Assembly: GCA_017960475.1 (NCBI GenBank)
Contig: JAGCZH010000006.1
Location: forward strand, 124,001-188,000
DNA length: 64,000 nt
Reading direction: 5' to 3'
Source of the DNA: Bacteroidales bacterium
Lineage (GTDB): Bacteria > Bacteroidota > Bacteroidia > Bacteroidales > P3
How positions within the stretch are numbered: position 1 is the first letter of the stretch; each line of letters starts with the position of its first letter. Shown piece after piece: positions 45,740-54,823 of the stretch. The translations under genes were made by a program, and so were the position numbers. The notes beneath the pieces are model-generated. The model ran no database searches. It was not told the DNA's origin and saw nothing but the letters and a program-made list of their open reading frames with translations.

Positions 45740-46079
45740 TCACAATTCAAAATTCTTAATTCGAAATTCAAAATTCAAAATTAGAATAGCGAACTCATAG
45801 CGAACCCATACCCCCTTTTTTCTACCATCAGGTGTGCTGTTTTACGTCAAAAAATCTTCCAAACAAATCGAAATAGAGATTTTTCGCAACGCCGATGAGA
45901 GCGCCAATTAGATAAAAAACATCGGAAAGAGGGCTTCATGCATCTCTTTTTAGGCCTGTGAGAGGAGAATTTTGATACATTCTGTGCCCTTCGAGGACTT
46001 GGGCACCGATGGAGAGACGCTATAATAATATTATAATTAATTGTTTACTAGAATTTTAATTATCAATATTTATTGTTTA

Positions 46080-46250
46080 CAGTCTCAGTCACAGAGTCTC
46101 AGTTGTTTTTAAAGCCACTTGCAAACTTCCAAATCCACCTCTATTATTATATCTATATATATTATTATTAATTAGTTATAAGTATATAAAGAGAGTGGGT
46201 ATGAGTTAGGATATGACTTTTTTTTCAACTGAGACTGAGATTTGAGACTA
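46080..46250. repeat. Imperfect inverted repeat flanking A/T-rich DNA
   Basis: Arms 46080-46105 and 46226-46250 contain the perfect pair AGTCTCAGTTG (46095-46105) and CAACTGAGACT (46226-46236), with further related GAGACT units on the outer sides. The about 120 bases between are almost all A/T in part. No open reading frame lies inside. Confidence 0.6.
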
Positions 46251-46347
46251 TTTTCAATTTTCAATTCTCCATTTCAGTTGTCGCTCCTAAGGTTTCACTT
46301 CCCACTCTTAACTTTTCTCTATGAGGCCCTGCAGTGCCACCGGGAAC

Positions 46348-46364
46348 GCGGACGTCTCGTCCGC
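46348..46364. repeat. GC-rich hairpin
   Basis: GCGGACG (46348-46354), loop TCT, CGTCCGC (46358-46364), a perfect 7-base-pair stem in otherwise A/T-rich DNA. No T-run follows, so it is not a standard terminator; possibly a copy of a REP-like palindrome. Confidence 0.55.
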
Positions 46365-46498
46365 ATCAGCGACAAAGATACGGCTACAAAAACTTACTTT
46401 TTCTTGTTTTTCAAACAGAAAACGTAAAAAAATGGTTTATATAACCATAAAACACACGCAAGCGAACAAATAATTACCTCCAAACCAGAAAAAATGCG

Positions 46499-46506
46499 TA
46501 TCTTTG
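46499..46506 (+). promoter_or_regulatory. Putative -7 element of the restriction-modification gene
   Basis: TATCTTTG followed by C, only about 20 bases upstream of ATG 46525 or 25 bases upstream of 46531, giving a very short leader. Confidence 0.5.
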
Positions 46507-46524
46507 CAATCTCTTTAACACGAT

Positions 46525-49485
46525 GTGGCCATGCAAAATAATATAGATTATTATATTGTAGCTCTCAATCAACAATATGCTACTGGAAAAACCACCGAGC
46601 ATTCCTTTCGTTTGGCATTGCAGAATCTCTTGAATGCAATACTACCTGGCTTTACTATCGTCAACGAGCCTACACGTGAGAAATGCGGCGCCCCAGACTT
46701 TATTATTCTAAAGGGCGACATTCCTATTGCATACATCGAGACCAAAGACCTTCAGGACACCGATCTTGACGGTAAGCGCGAGCACAAAGAGCAGTTCGAC
46801 CGCTATCGTGCTTCGCTCGACCACATCATCTTTACCGATTACATCGATTTCCACCTCTACGAGAACGGAGAATATGTCGATGCTGTCCGTCTGGCCGATA
46901 TCCGTGGGGAAAAAATTGTACTTCTGGAAGAATCCACCGACAAATTCCTGCAACTGATCAACCATCTGGCTAATGCCACCCCACAGCGCATCACCTCCCC
47001 CGCACGTTTGGCCAAGGTGATGGCAGGCAAAGCCCGACTGCTTGCCAACGTTATAGAACGAGCGTTGGAGAACGACAAAGAACGGACCTCTGAACTGGCT
47101 ATTCAGATGAACGTATTCCGTGAATACCTCATCCACGACCTTAACGAAAAGACTTTTGCCGACATCTATGCCCAAACCATCGCCTATGGTCTTTTTTCTG
47201 CACGTCTGAACGACAACACACCCGAGGACTTCTCCCGCAACGAGGCCAACGAACTGATACCAAAAAGCAACCCTCTACTTCGAAGAATATTCAACGACAT
47301 AGCCGGATACAATGTCGACAGCCGTATCTCCTGGATTCTCGACGACCTCGTGGCTGCTTTCCGAGTGACCGATATGGAACGGGTTATGAAGGATTTCAAG
47401 CGGGGAACCCAGCAGACCGACCCGCTGATGCACTTCTACGAGGATTTCCTCGGCGAATACGATCCCAAACTCAAAAAGAGCCGTGGAGTATACTATACAC
47501 CCCAGCCGGTAGTAGACTTTATCGTTCGCGCTGTCGACGACATCCTGAAGCGGGACTTCGGCCTACCGATGGGATTGGCCGACAATTCAATGATTGACCA
47601 TGAGGTTTGCAACGATTCCTATAGCGGCAAGCGTAACGAATCTAAAACTGTGAAAAAGCGGATGCACCGTGTGCAGATTCTCGACCCCGCCACAGGCACA
47701 GGCACCTTCCTCGCTGCCGTGATTCGTCAGATATATGCCAATATGGACGGGCAACGTGGCGCGTGGAATAGTTATGTAGAGCAGCATCTGCTGCCGCGCT
47801 TGAACGGTTTCGAGCTGATGATGGCATCATACACCGTCGCTCACCTGAAGCTCAATATGGTGCTACGTGAGACGGGCTACACTCCGCAGAGCGACCAACG
47901 TCTGCGCGTCTACCTCACCAACAGCCTCGAAGAGTTCAACGCCGATACCGGCACCCTCTTCGCCGCCGCCATCAGTCAGGAAGCCAACGATGCCAGCCGC
48001 ATCAAGCGCGACTGCCCCGTGATGGTGATGGTCGGCAACCCACCGTATAGTATTAGCAGCAACAATAACAGTCCATGGATCACCAACCTTCTGGAAATCT
48101 ATAAAAGAGATCTCAACGAGCGAAATATTCAGCCCTTATCAGACGACTATATCAAGTTCATCCGACTCGGACAAGAGTATATCAATAAGAACGGCGAGGG
48201 TGTTTTGGCATTCATATGCAACAACTCGTTTCTCGACGGCATTATTCATCGTCAGATGCGCAAAGAGTTAATGAACACCTTCGACAAGATTTATATCCTC
48301 GACCTGCACGGCAACACTCGCAAGAAGGAAGTGGCCCCTGACGGAAGCAAGGACGAAAATGTGTTCGATATCATGCAAGGCGTCAGCATTAATATATTCT
48401 ATCGCAAGTCCAAAAGTACACATAAAGATTGCCATATCTTCCACTGCGACCTCTACGGCAACCGCGAATCGAAATATGAATACCTCGCAATCCAATCTAT
48501 CGAAACCGTTCCCTATACCGAACTACACCCGCAAGAACCATACTACTTCTTTGTCCCCAAAGACTTTTCCTTGCAAGAAGAGTACGAAAAAGGGTTCAAG
48601 ATTGACGAACTAATGAGAGTGAATACAAGTGGAATAAAAACACACAACGATGAGGAGTTGGTCTCATTCACACCATTTGACAGCCAATATAACCAAGATT
48701 TCTCTTACCGTATTTTTGATAATAGATATATTAACTATGATCTTGCGAAGGTGGTTAGGCATCGTTATAGTGTGATGAGGCACATGCTTTATGAGAACTT
48801 ATCTTTGGTTGTTCCTAAACAGACAGCACTGGACTGGTATCATGTAATGGTTGCAGATATAATGACAAATATGAACTTCATGGCTGTTGGTGGACAAAAC
48901 GGTGCTGGAAATCAGTTCCCCCTATACCTTTACTCCGAAGACGGCACCGTAAAAAAGCCTAACTTCAACGAGGAAATAGTACAGAAGATCGAAGAGCCTT
49001 TGGGTGAGACCATCAACCCGCAGGAACTCTTCGACTACATCTACGCCGTGTTGCACTCACCTAACTACCGCACCAAATACAAGGAATTCCTTAAAATTGA
49101 CTTCCCGCGCATCCCATATCCCGAAAACAAGGAGGAATATCACCGCCTAGTCGACCTCGGCAGCCAGCTGCGCCGTCTACACCTTATGCAGAATGTGCCC
49201 ACTTCCATACATGCCAAGTTCGACAACCCCGGCAGCAATACTGTCGACAAACTGGAATACAAAGATGGTTGCGTCTGGATAAACAAAGAGCAATGCTTCG
49301 CCGATGTGCCCGAATTGGCATGGAACTTCTACATCGGCGGCTACCAACCTGCACAGAAGTGGCTCAAAGATCGCAAAGGCCGCGCCCTAACCTTCGACGA
49401 CATCACCCACTACCGCCAAATCATCACCATCCTCCTCGAGACCGACCGCCTGATGAAAGAAATAGACAATGCAGCAACTGAATAA
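46525..49485 (+). CDS. Single-chain restriction-modification enzyme (type IIG / type ISP-like)
   Basis: 986-residue fusion of nuclease, adenine methylase and specificity regions. N-terminal PD-(D/E)XK nuclease: APDFIILKGDIPIAYIETK with Asp58, Glu72 and Lys74. A helical connector follows (to FYEDFLGEYDPKLKKSRGVY). Methylase motifs: DPATGTGTFLAA (SAM site, residues 387-398) and GNPPYS (catalytic motif IV, 504-509). The rest is the DNA-recognition part, ending with a segment resembling the C-terminal domain of type ISP enzymes (IPYPENKEEYHRLVDLGSQL; WNFYIGGYQPAQKWLKDR). Unlike true type ISP enzymes it has no helicase domain, so it should cut without translocation. A BRO-N/Fic gene follows. Confidence 0.85.
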   Translation: MAMQNNIDYYIVALNQQYATGKTTEHSFRLALQNLLNAILPGFTIVNEPTREKCGAPDFIILKGDIPIAYIETKDLQDTDLDGKREHKEQFDRYRASLDHIIFTDYIDFHLYENGEYVDAVRLADIRGEKIVLLEESTDKFLQLINHLANATPQRITSPARLAKVMAGKARLLANVIERALENDKERTSELAIQMNVFREYLIHDLNEKTFADIYAQTIAYGLFSARLNDNTPEDFSRNEANELIPKSNPLLRRIFNDIAGYNVDSRISWILDDLVAAFRVTDMERVMKDFKRGTQQTDPLMHFYEDFLGEYDPKLKKSRGVYYTPQPVVDFIVRAVDDILKRDFGLPMGLADNSMIDHEVCNDSYSGKRNESKTVKKRMHRVQILDPATGTGTFLAAVIRQIYANMDGQRGAWNSYVEQHLLPRLNGFELMMASYTVAHLKLNMVLRETGYTPQSDQRLRVYLTNSLEEFNADTGTLFAAAISQEANDASRIKRDCPVMVMVGNPPYSISSNNNSPWITNLLEIYKRDLNERNIQPLSDDYIKFIRLGQEYINKNGEGVLAFICNNSFLDGIIHRQMRKELMNTFDKIYILDLHGNTRKKEVAPDGSKDENVFDIMQGVSINIFYRKSKSTHKDCHIFHCDLYGNRESKYEYLAIQSIETVPYTELHPQEPYYFFVPKDFSLQEEYEKGFKIDELMRVNTSGIKTHNDEELVSFTPFDSQYNQDFSYRIFDNRYINYDLAKVVRHRYSVMRHMLYENLSLVVPKQTALDWYHVMVADIMTNMNFMAVGGQNGAGNQFPLYLYSEDGTVKKPNFNEEIVQKIEEPLGETINPQELFDYIYAVLHSPNYRTKYKEFLKIDFPRIPYPENKEEYHRLVDLGSQLRRLHLMQNVPTSIHAKFDNPGSNTVDKLEYKDGCVWINKEQCFADVPELAWNFYIGGYQPAQKWLKDRKGRALTFDDITHYRQIITILLETDRLMKEIDNAATE

Positions 49486-49546
49486 TCAGAAAGACCAGAA
49501 AACTATAATGCGTGAATGTGTGAGTGCGTGAATATATTTAACGACG

Positions 49547-50422
49547 ATGAGCAATAAGATTTCAATACGATTCTATAAAGACCACAAGGTCCGCGCTATC
49601 TGGGACGAGGAGAATAGCAAATGGTGGTTCTCGGCTACAGACATCGTGCGTGCCATCAACGATGAGGAAGACTACAAGAAATGCCGCAACTATTGGAAAT
49701 ACCTGAAGGGCAAGATGGCCAAGGAGGGCATCCAACTGGTTAGTGTCACTAACCACTTCAAATTTATGTCGCCCGATGGCAAACAACGTGCCGCTGACGC
49801 TCTTGACGATGCCTGTGTGCACACTTTGGCCAAGAATTACCCCAACAACCGTGCCAATGCCTTCCTTGACTGGTTCACCTACAGCGACAACACCATCGAC
49901 GGACAGAGTCGCAAGAAGGCATATACACTTTGGGAGAGCGACCTCGTGGCGAGCCGAGATGTGGGAAAGGTGAAATCTCTGCAGCAAATCCACGCCTACA
50001 TCTTCGGTGGCCTATACGACTTTGCCGGAAAGATACGTACCAAGACAATAGCAAAAGGAGGAACCCTGTTCTGTTTGGCAGAATACCTGCATCAGAACTT
50101 GAAGACAATTGAACAGATGCCGGAAAACACGTTCGACGAAATTGTGGACAAATACGTCGAGATGAATGTGGCGCACCCCTTCATGGAAGGCAACGGTCGG
50201 AGCACACGCATCTGGCTAGATATGATATTCAAGAAACGTATGAAGATGTGTGTGGATTGGAGCAAGATTGACAAAAAAGACTACCTCGATGCAATGGTCG
50301 CAAGCATGAAGGACAGCAGTCACATCCGAATGCTGCTTCGAGGCGCCCTCACCGACCGTATCGACGACCGTGAGATATTCATGAAAGGCATAGATTATTC
50401 CTATTATTACGAGGAGGAATAA
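49547..50422 (+). CDS. BRO-N domain plus Fic domain protein
   Basis: 291 residues. Residues about 5-120 resemble the BRO-N/phage antirepressor domain (VRAIWDEENSKWWFSATDIV, CRNYWKYLKGKM). From about 130 follows a Fic domain (LQQIHAYIFGGLYDFAGKIR) with the complete active site HPFMEGNGRSTR beginning at His210, so AMP transfer from ATP to a target hydroxyl is expected. The very C-terminus, DYSYYYEEE, resembles the inhibitory [S/T]xxxE[G/N] helix of class III Fic proteins, with Glu at the last motif position. The gene lies 61 bases downstream of the restriction-modification gene; the gap contains GTGAATGT-type short repeats. Target unknown. Confidence 0.85.
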   Translation: MSNKISIRFYKDHKVRAIWDEENSKWWFSATDIVRAINDEEDYKKCRNYWKYLKGKMAKEGIQLVSVTNHFKFMSPDGKQRAADALDDACVHTLAKNYPNNRANAFLDWFTYSDNTIDGQSRKKAYTLWESDLVASRDVGKVKSLQQIHAYIFGGLYDFAGKIRTKTIAKGGTLFCLAEYLHQNLKTIEQMPENTFDEIVDKYVEMNVAHPFMEGNGRSTRIWLDMIFKKRMKMCVDWSKIDKKDYLDAMVASMKDSSHIRMLLRGALTDRIDDREIFMKGIDYSYYYEEE

Positions 50423-50595
50423 GCCTATGCCGACAAATCTGAATGAAAAAAAAACGAAAACACCATCCTTGTCTACCTCAGAGATAAGCAGGGTATGATT
50501 GGCAAAACAGTTGGCTAATCGCGGTGTGACTATTCAGATGGCAGCAGATGAACCCTACCCCATAAGGCACAACACAACACGTAAATCATATTATG
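50423..50595. other. Gap after the Fic gene, possible gene fossil
   Basis: Contains a short in-frame stretch reading NENTILVYLRDKQGMIGKTV followed by G and a stop, which looks protein-like but lacks a proper start. I see no full gene. Confidence 0.3.
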
Positions 50596-51672
50596 CTATT
50601 TACACAAATCTCTATATGAATATTCATAATACCATCTTAATTCTGAGGATTTTGTGCAATATCCTTTTATTTCAAATTTATTATTAAAAAATTCGTATCC
50701 TGGATTTTCGTTATTGACTATATCCATTAATTTTTCAGTTATATCTTCTGGCAAAATCCATTCATCATAATGAACCCCTCCCCCTCGACTAGTCTCAAAC
50801 ATGGCAACTGCAGCAAATTCATTATTATGGTTAACAAAACCATATATGCGTGGTGGATAGTTTATTTTAACCGTCCATCTTGGTTTCCAGTCTTCAGGAA
50901 TTATATATATAATATTGACTGCATATTTTGAAGAATTTGTTTGGTCTTTGTCGTTGTATATATAGCAGAAACAAATATAATATTTTTTACCGTCCAAGCC
51001 TATAAAACTTTCAGAGTTTACATAATAATCTGAAATAATTGGTGCGAGCAGAGTTCCGTCAGCTTTTCTTGGCGGAGGGTTGTAAGCCGGTTTTTGCGGA
51101 ACTTTAGAGACTCCAACGTTGTTGGGATCGGCTGTTTGCGGCTGCCGTGCCTGGGGGGTGGCTACGGAGGGGTCGCCAGGTTGGATATCAGTCACATTTT
51201 TAGGAACTGTGTTGCTTGCCGTGCTTAAGGTGGCATTAAAAAACTCCACGAAGTCCGAGTTGCCTGGAATCAGATTGCCAGATGGGCCATGGATGAACAC
51301 CCGCACATAGTAGCGGTGGGACCCTTCCAGCAGGTGCATTTCATCGTAGGGAAGGAAGATAGGCACATCCGCGAATGACGAATTGACGTCAAAGAGTGTG
51401 AACTCCCGTGTGGCGCACACCTTGCCATCTGTGGTGCAATACTTCCCGTTCTTGTCGGGCAAGCCAACTCCTTGAGGGCTATCGACATAGGCTACAGCCG
51501 TACATTTTTGGCCCTTCGTACCACTTATGTGGAACGAGGCGTGGATCATAAACCCACTGACGTTACCCTGCTTCACATCGCGCTCAACCCAAACCTTGTT
51601 GAAAGTCGCTTTCCCCTGCCCCATCGCAAAGAGACTAACCGACAGCAAAAATAGTAATACAATCCTCTTCAT
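50596..51672 (-). CDS. Exported protein with Bacteroidota beta-sandwich domain
   Basis: 358 residues with a clear signal peptide (MKRIVLLFLLSVSLFAMGQ). Residues about 20-150 match a widespread but unnamed Bacteroidota extracellular domain: MIHASFHISGTKG, NGKYCTTDGKVCATREFTL, FLPYDEMHLLEGSHRYYVRV. A Pro/Gln-rich linker (about 165-205) follows, then an unknown C-terminal domain (YVNSESFIGLDGKKYYIC to the end) with several aromatic strands. Third gene of the alaS unit. Function unknown; probably surface or periplasmic. Confidence 0.7.
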   Translation of the reverse strand: MKRIVLLFLLSVSLFAMGQGKATFNKVWVERDVKQGNVSGFMIHASFHISGTKGQKCTAVAYVDSPQGVGLPDKNGKYCTTDGKVCATREFTLFDVNSSFADVPIFLPYDEMHLLEGSHRYYVRVFIHGPSGNLIPGNSDFVEFFNATLSTASNTVPKNVTDIQPGDPSVATPQARQPQTADPNNVGVSKVPQKPAYNPPPRKADGTLLAPIISDYYVNSESFIGLDGKKYYICFCYIYNDKDQTNSSKYAVNIIYIIPEDWKPRWTVKINYPPRIYGFVNHNNEFAAVAMFETSRGGGVHYDEWILPEDITEKLMDIVNNENPGYEFFNNKFEIKGYCTKSSELRWYYEYSYRDLCK

Positions 51673-51701
51673 GTTTATAAGGTATGGCGTCCCTCAGAAA
51701 A

Positions 51702-52154
51702 TCAAAGGACGTTGCTCTCTTCATATACCTCCTGTTCGGGATCGGCAGGGAGAACGGGTTCTGGCGTTTTACGGAAGGAACGTACTATTATCAATATCAG
51801 TATCAGCGCCGAAAGAATGACCATAAGATAGCCTTTGTTGTAGATGGCAGAGGAACGGTTGCCTTTCTCTTGTGGTTCGCCCTTCCCTATCACCACGCAA
51901 CGATGTCCGTCGACTGTGAAGCTATCCTCTTTGTGGACAGGATATGTTATACTGTTGACAGCACGCTGCACAGCGGACTGAAAGTCGACATTGTCGACAT
52001 TGTCAGCGGCAACTATCGCCGCAAAGTAGCGGCGTTTGATAACATTGCCCGACCTGCGGCGTGTGAAGACACGATAGATTGTGCCCGCTTCCGCCTTGGC
52101 GACGGTTTTATCAATATGATACTTGTGCTTTTCTCCAATTATTACGCTGTCCAT
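51702..52154 (-). CDS. Small single-pass membrane protein
   Basis: 150 residues, no family recognised. About 105 N-terminal polar residues (TIYRVFTRRRSGNVIKRRYF; DGHRCVVIGKGEPQEKGNRS) lack a signal peptide; one membrane segment follows (YLMVILSALILILIIV), then a short Pro/Glu-rich tail. Its start is 17 bases after the alaS stop on the same strand and its stop is 29 bases before the next start, so the three form a unit. Topology probably N-terminus cytoplasmic with membrane anchor. Confidence 0.65.
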   Translation of the reverse strand: MDSVIIGEKHKYHIDKTVAKAEAGTIYRVFTRRRSGNVIKRRYFAAIVAADNVDNVDFQSAVQRAVNSITYPVHKEDSFTVDGHRCVVIGKGEPQEKGNRSSAIYNKGYLMVILSALILILIIVRSFRKTPEPVLPADPEQEVYEESNVL

Positions 52155-52171
52155 GAGGAATTGTATATGGA

Positions 52172-54823
52172 TTAGTTTGTCGTTTCTATTTCAGCAGATG
52201 CCACTTTCATGGCATTGTCGATGCCGTCGGGATTCTTGCCGCCTGCGGTGGCATAAGCGGGCTGGCCGCCGCCACCTCCCTGGATCTCCTTGCCTGCGGT
52301 GCGAATGATGGTACCGGCGTTTTTGCCTGCGTCGACACGGTTCTGACCAAGGCATACCATAAGCTGTGGCTTGCCTCCCACAACGCTGCCAAGCACCAAG
52401 GCCATGTCGGGATAGTTGGTACGGAGCTGCATAACACCATCCTTTAGCTGCATGATGTCGATATCCATGCGTTTAACAAGAATGGGATTCTCTTTCAGCT
52501 GTGCCTCGAGTTGATGGCACACTCCGGCGACTTTCTCTTTCTGGAAAGCTGTAATCTGGCTGCGCAGCTCGGCATTCTCATCCTGGAGTCGCTGTATGGC
52601 GGCGGAAAGGTCCTTGGGATTCTTGAGCAGACCCTTGGCGTTCTCCATCTCATCCTGAAGGGCATCAACATAACGCTCGGCAGCGGCGCCAGTGACAGCC
52701 TCGATACGACGCATGCCGGCAGCGACAGCACCCTCGGCGATAATGCGAAGCGAACCAATATGGCCCGTGTTGTCGGTGTGGGTACCGCCACAGAACTCAA
52801 CGCTGTCACCGAATTTCACCACTCTGACGTTCTCGCCGTATTTCTCTCCAAAGAGAGCCATGGCTCCGAGTTTGCGGGCCTCCTCGATGGGCATGGCGCG
52901 GTGCTCCTCAAGAGGAATGGCATGCCAGATGTCGATGTTCACCTGTTTCTCCACTTCACGTATCTCCTCGCGGCTAAGCTTGGCGAAATGCGAGAAGTCG
53001 AAACGCAGACGCTGGTCGTCGACACTGGAGCCTTTCTGCTCTACATGGGAGCCCAGGACATTGCGCAGCGCCTTGTGCAGCAAGTGGGTAGCCGAGTGGT
53101 TGCATTGAATGGCAAAACGACGGCATTTGTCCACCTCTGCCTTAAAAGTGGCGTTGATGTCGGAAGGCAGCTTGTTGACAATATGGACGATGAGATTGTT
53201 CTCCTTCTTGGTGTCGACGACAGGAATAACCTCGTCGCCACAGCCGATGGTGCCCACATCGCCAACTTGTCCGCCGCTCTCGCCGTAGAAGGGAGTGCGG
53301 TCGAAAACGAGCTGGAAGAACTGACGGTCTTTGGTACGAACCTGGCGATAACGGACAATCTTGATTTCGCACACCAACTCGTCGTAGCCGACAAACTGCT
53401 GCTCAACGCCGGGGAGCAATTCCACCCAGTCGTCGCTCTCTGTTTTGGCGGCAGCGCGTGAACGGTCTTTCTGTTCGGCAAGGCCTTTGGCGAATCCGTC
53501 CATATCGACCGTCCAACCCTTTTCCGACGCCATAAGCTGGGTCAGGTCGATAGGGAAACCATATGTGTCGAAGAGCTCAAAAGCGAAAGCGCCATCAATG
53601 ACTTTGTCGACGGTGACCTTCTGCTCACAAGCCTCACAGGTGGTCTCGCATTCGAGGGCCTTGGCGATATAATTCTCGAATTTCTGAATGCCGTTGCTGA
53701 GTGTCTTGAGGAACGACTGCTCTTCCTCAAGGATGATACGTGTGATAAGCTCCTGCTGTTTCTGCAGCTCGGTATATTGTCCTCCCATCTGTGCCACTAA
53801 AGTGGCGACAAGGGAATGGAGAAAAGGCTCTTTGAAGCCCAGGAAAGTATAGCCATAACGCACGGCGCGACGCAGGATGCGACGGATGACATAGCCTGCC
53901 TTGGCATTGGAGGGAAGCTGTCCGTCGGCAATGGAGAAACTCACTGCGCGCAAGTGGTCGGCGCAAACACGCATGGCGATATCAGCGTCTTCATTCTTGC
54001 CATAGACGAGCCCCGCCTTTGAGGCCAGAGCCTGGATAAGCGGCTGGAAAACATCGGTGTCGTAGTTCGATTTCTTGCCTTGCATAACCATGCACAGACG
54101 CTCAAAACCCATGCCCGTGTCGATATGTTTGGCCTTGAGGGGCTCAAGCGTGCCATTGGCGAGGCGGTTATACTGCATGAAGACGAGGTTCCATATCTCG
54201 ATGACAAGCGGGTTGTCCTTGTTGACCAATTCTGCGCCAGGCACCTTGGCTTTTTCGGCTTCGTCGCGGAGGTCGATGTGTATCTCGCTACATGGGCCGC
54301 AAGGACCTTGGTCGCCCATCTCCCAGAAATTGTCTTTTTTTGACCCTCTGAGTATGCGATCCTCGCTGATGTGCTCTTTCCAATAGTCATAGGCCTCGGT
54401 GTCCATCGCCAGGTTCTCCTTCTCATCACCACCGAAAACAGTGACATAGAGATTGTTCTTGTCTATCCCCATCACTTCGGTGAGAAACTCCCAACCATAG
54501 GCGATAGCCTCGCGTTTGAAATAGTCTCCAAACGACCAGTTGCCAAGCATTTCGAACATGGTGTGGTGGTATGTGTCGTGGCCCACCTCTTCAAGGTCAT
54601 TGTGCTTGCCGCTGACACGGAGGCATTTTTGTGAATCGCAGACACGGGGATATTTAGCCGGAGTATTCCCAAGAAAAATATCTTTGAACTGGTTCATGCC
54701 AGCGTTGGTGAACATGAGAGTGGGGTCGTTCTTTATGACCATAGGGGCGGAAGCCACCACATGATGGTTTTTGGATTCGAAATACTGAAGAAACTTGGTT
54801 CTTATCTCGTTGGATGTCATCAT
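52172..54823 (-). CDS. alaS: Alanyl-tRNA synthetase
   Basis: Charges and edits tRNA-Ala. 883 residues, usual length. Class II catalytic core with MTSNEIRTKFLQYFESKNH, NAGMNQFKDIFLG, GHDTYHHTMFEMLGNWSFGD and GMGFERLCMVMQGK; the editing domain has zinc ligands in CNHSATHLLHKALR and CGGTHTDNTGHIG; the C-Ala end (GGGGGQPAYATAGGKNP) is complete. ATG at 54823 or the next codon. The leader carries a reversed AACCTTTTAAACC block and heptamers. Two small genes follow closely. Confidence 0.97.
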   Translation of the reverse strand: MMTSNEIRTKFLQYFESKNHHVVASAPMVIKNDPTLMFTNAGMNQFKDIFLGNTPAKYPRVCDSQKCLRVSGKHNDLEEVGHDTYHHTMFEMLGNWSFGDYFKREAIAYGWEFLTEVMGIDKNNLYVTVFGGDEKENLAMDTEAYDYWKEHISEDRILRGSKKDNFWEMGDQGPCGPCSEIHIDLRDEAEKAKVPGAELVNKDNPLVIEIWNLVFMQYNRLANGTLEPLKAKHIDTGMGFERLCMVMQGKKSNYDTDVFQPLIQALASKAGLVYGKNEDADIAMRVCADHLRAVSFSIADGQLPSNAKAGYVIRRILRRAVRYGYTFLGFKEPFLHSLVATLVAQMGGQYTELQKQQELITRIILEEEQSFLKTLSNGIQKFENYIAKALECETTCEACEQKVTVDKVIDGAFAFELFDTYGFPIDLTQLMASEKGWTVDMDGFAKGLAEQKDRSRAAAKTESDDWVELLPGVEQQFVGYDELVCEIKIVRYRQVRTKDRQFFQLVFDRTPFYGESGGQVGDVGTIGCGDEVIPVVDTKKENNLIVHIVNKLPSDINATFKAEVDKCRRFAIQCNHSATHLLHKALRNVLGSHVEQKGSSVDDQRLRFDFSHFAKLSREEIREVEKQVNIDIWHAIPLEEHRAMPIEEARKLGAMALFGEKYGENVRVVKFGDSVEFCGGTHTDNTGHIGSLRIIAEGAVAAGMRRIEAVTGAAAERYVDALQDEMENAKGLLKNPKDLSAAIQRLQDENAELRSQITAFQKEKVAGVCHQLEAQLKENPILVKRMDIDIMQLKDGVMQLRTNYPDMALVLGSVVGGKPQLMVCLGQNRVDAGKNAGTIIRTAGKEIQGGGGGQPAYATAGGKNPDGIDNAMKVASAEIETTN

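Larger units (their letters stand above)
45496..46524. other. One-kilobase non-coding, repeat-rich region
   Basis: No convincing gene. It contains: two 40-base direct repeats (45554-45593 and 45700-45739); heptamer blocks near 45598-45630 and 45743-45785; a possible folded segment (45940-46020); an imperfect inverted repeat pair (46080-46105 and 46226-46250) around very A/T-rich DNA; a short GC-rich hairpin (46348-46364); and a -7 type site at 46499-46506. This looks like a place where mobile or repetitive DNA has collected. Confidence 0.75.

Noticed and set aside
46242-46427. 61-codon open frame upstream of the restriction-modification gene
   Set aside because: Phe/Leu-rich translation of repeat and A/T-rich sequence, no family features, and it covers the GC-rich hairpin.
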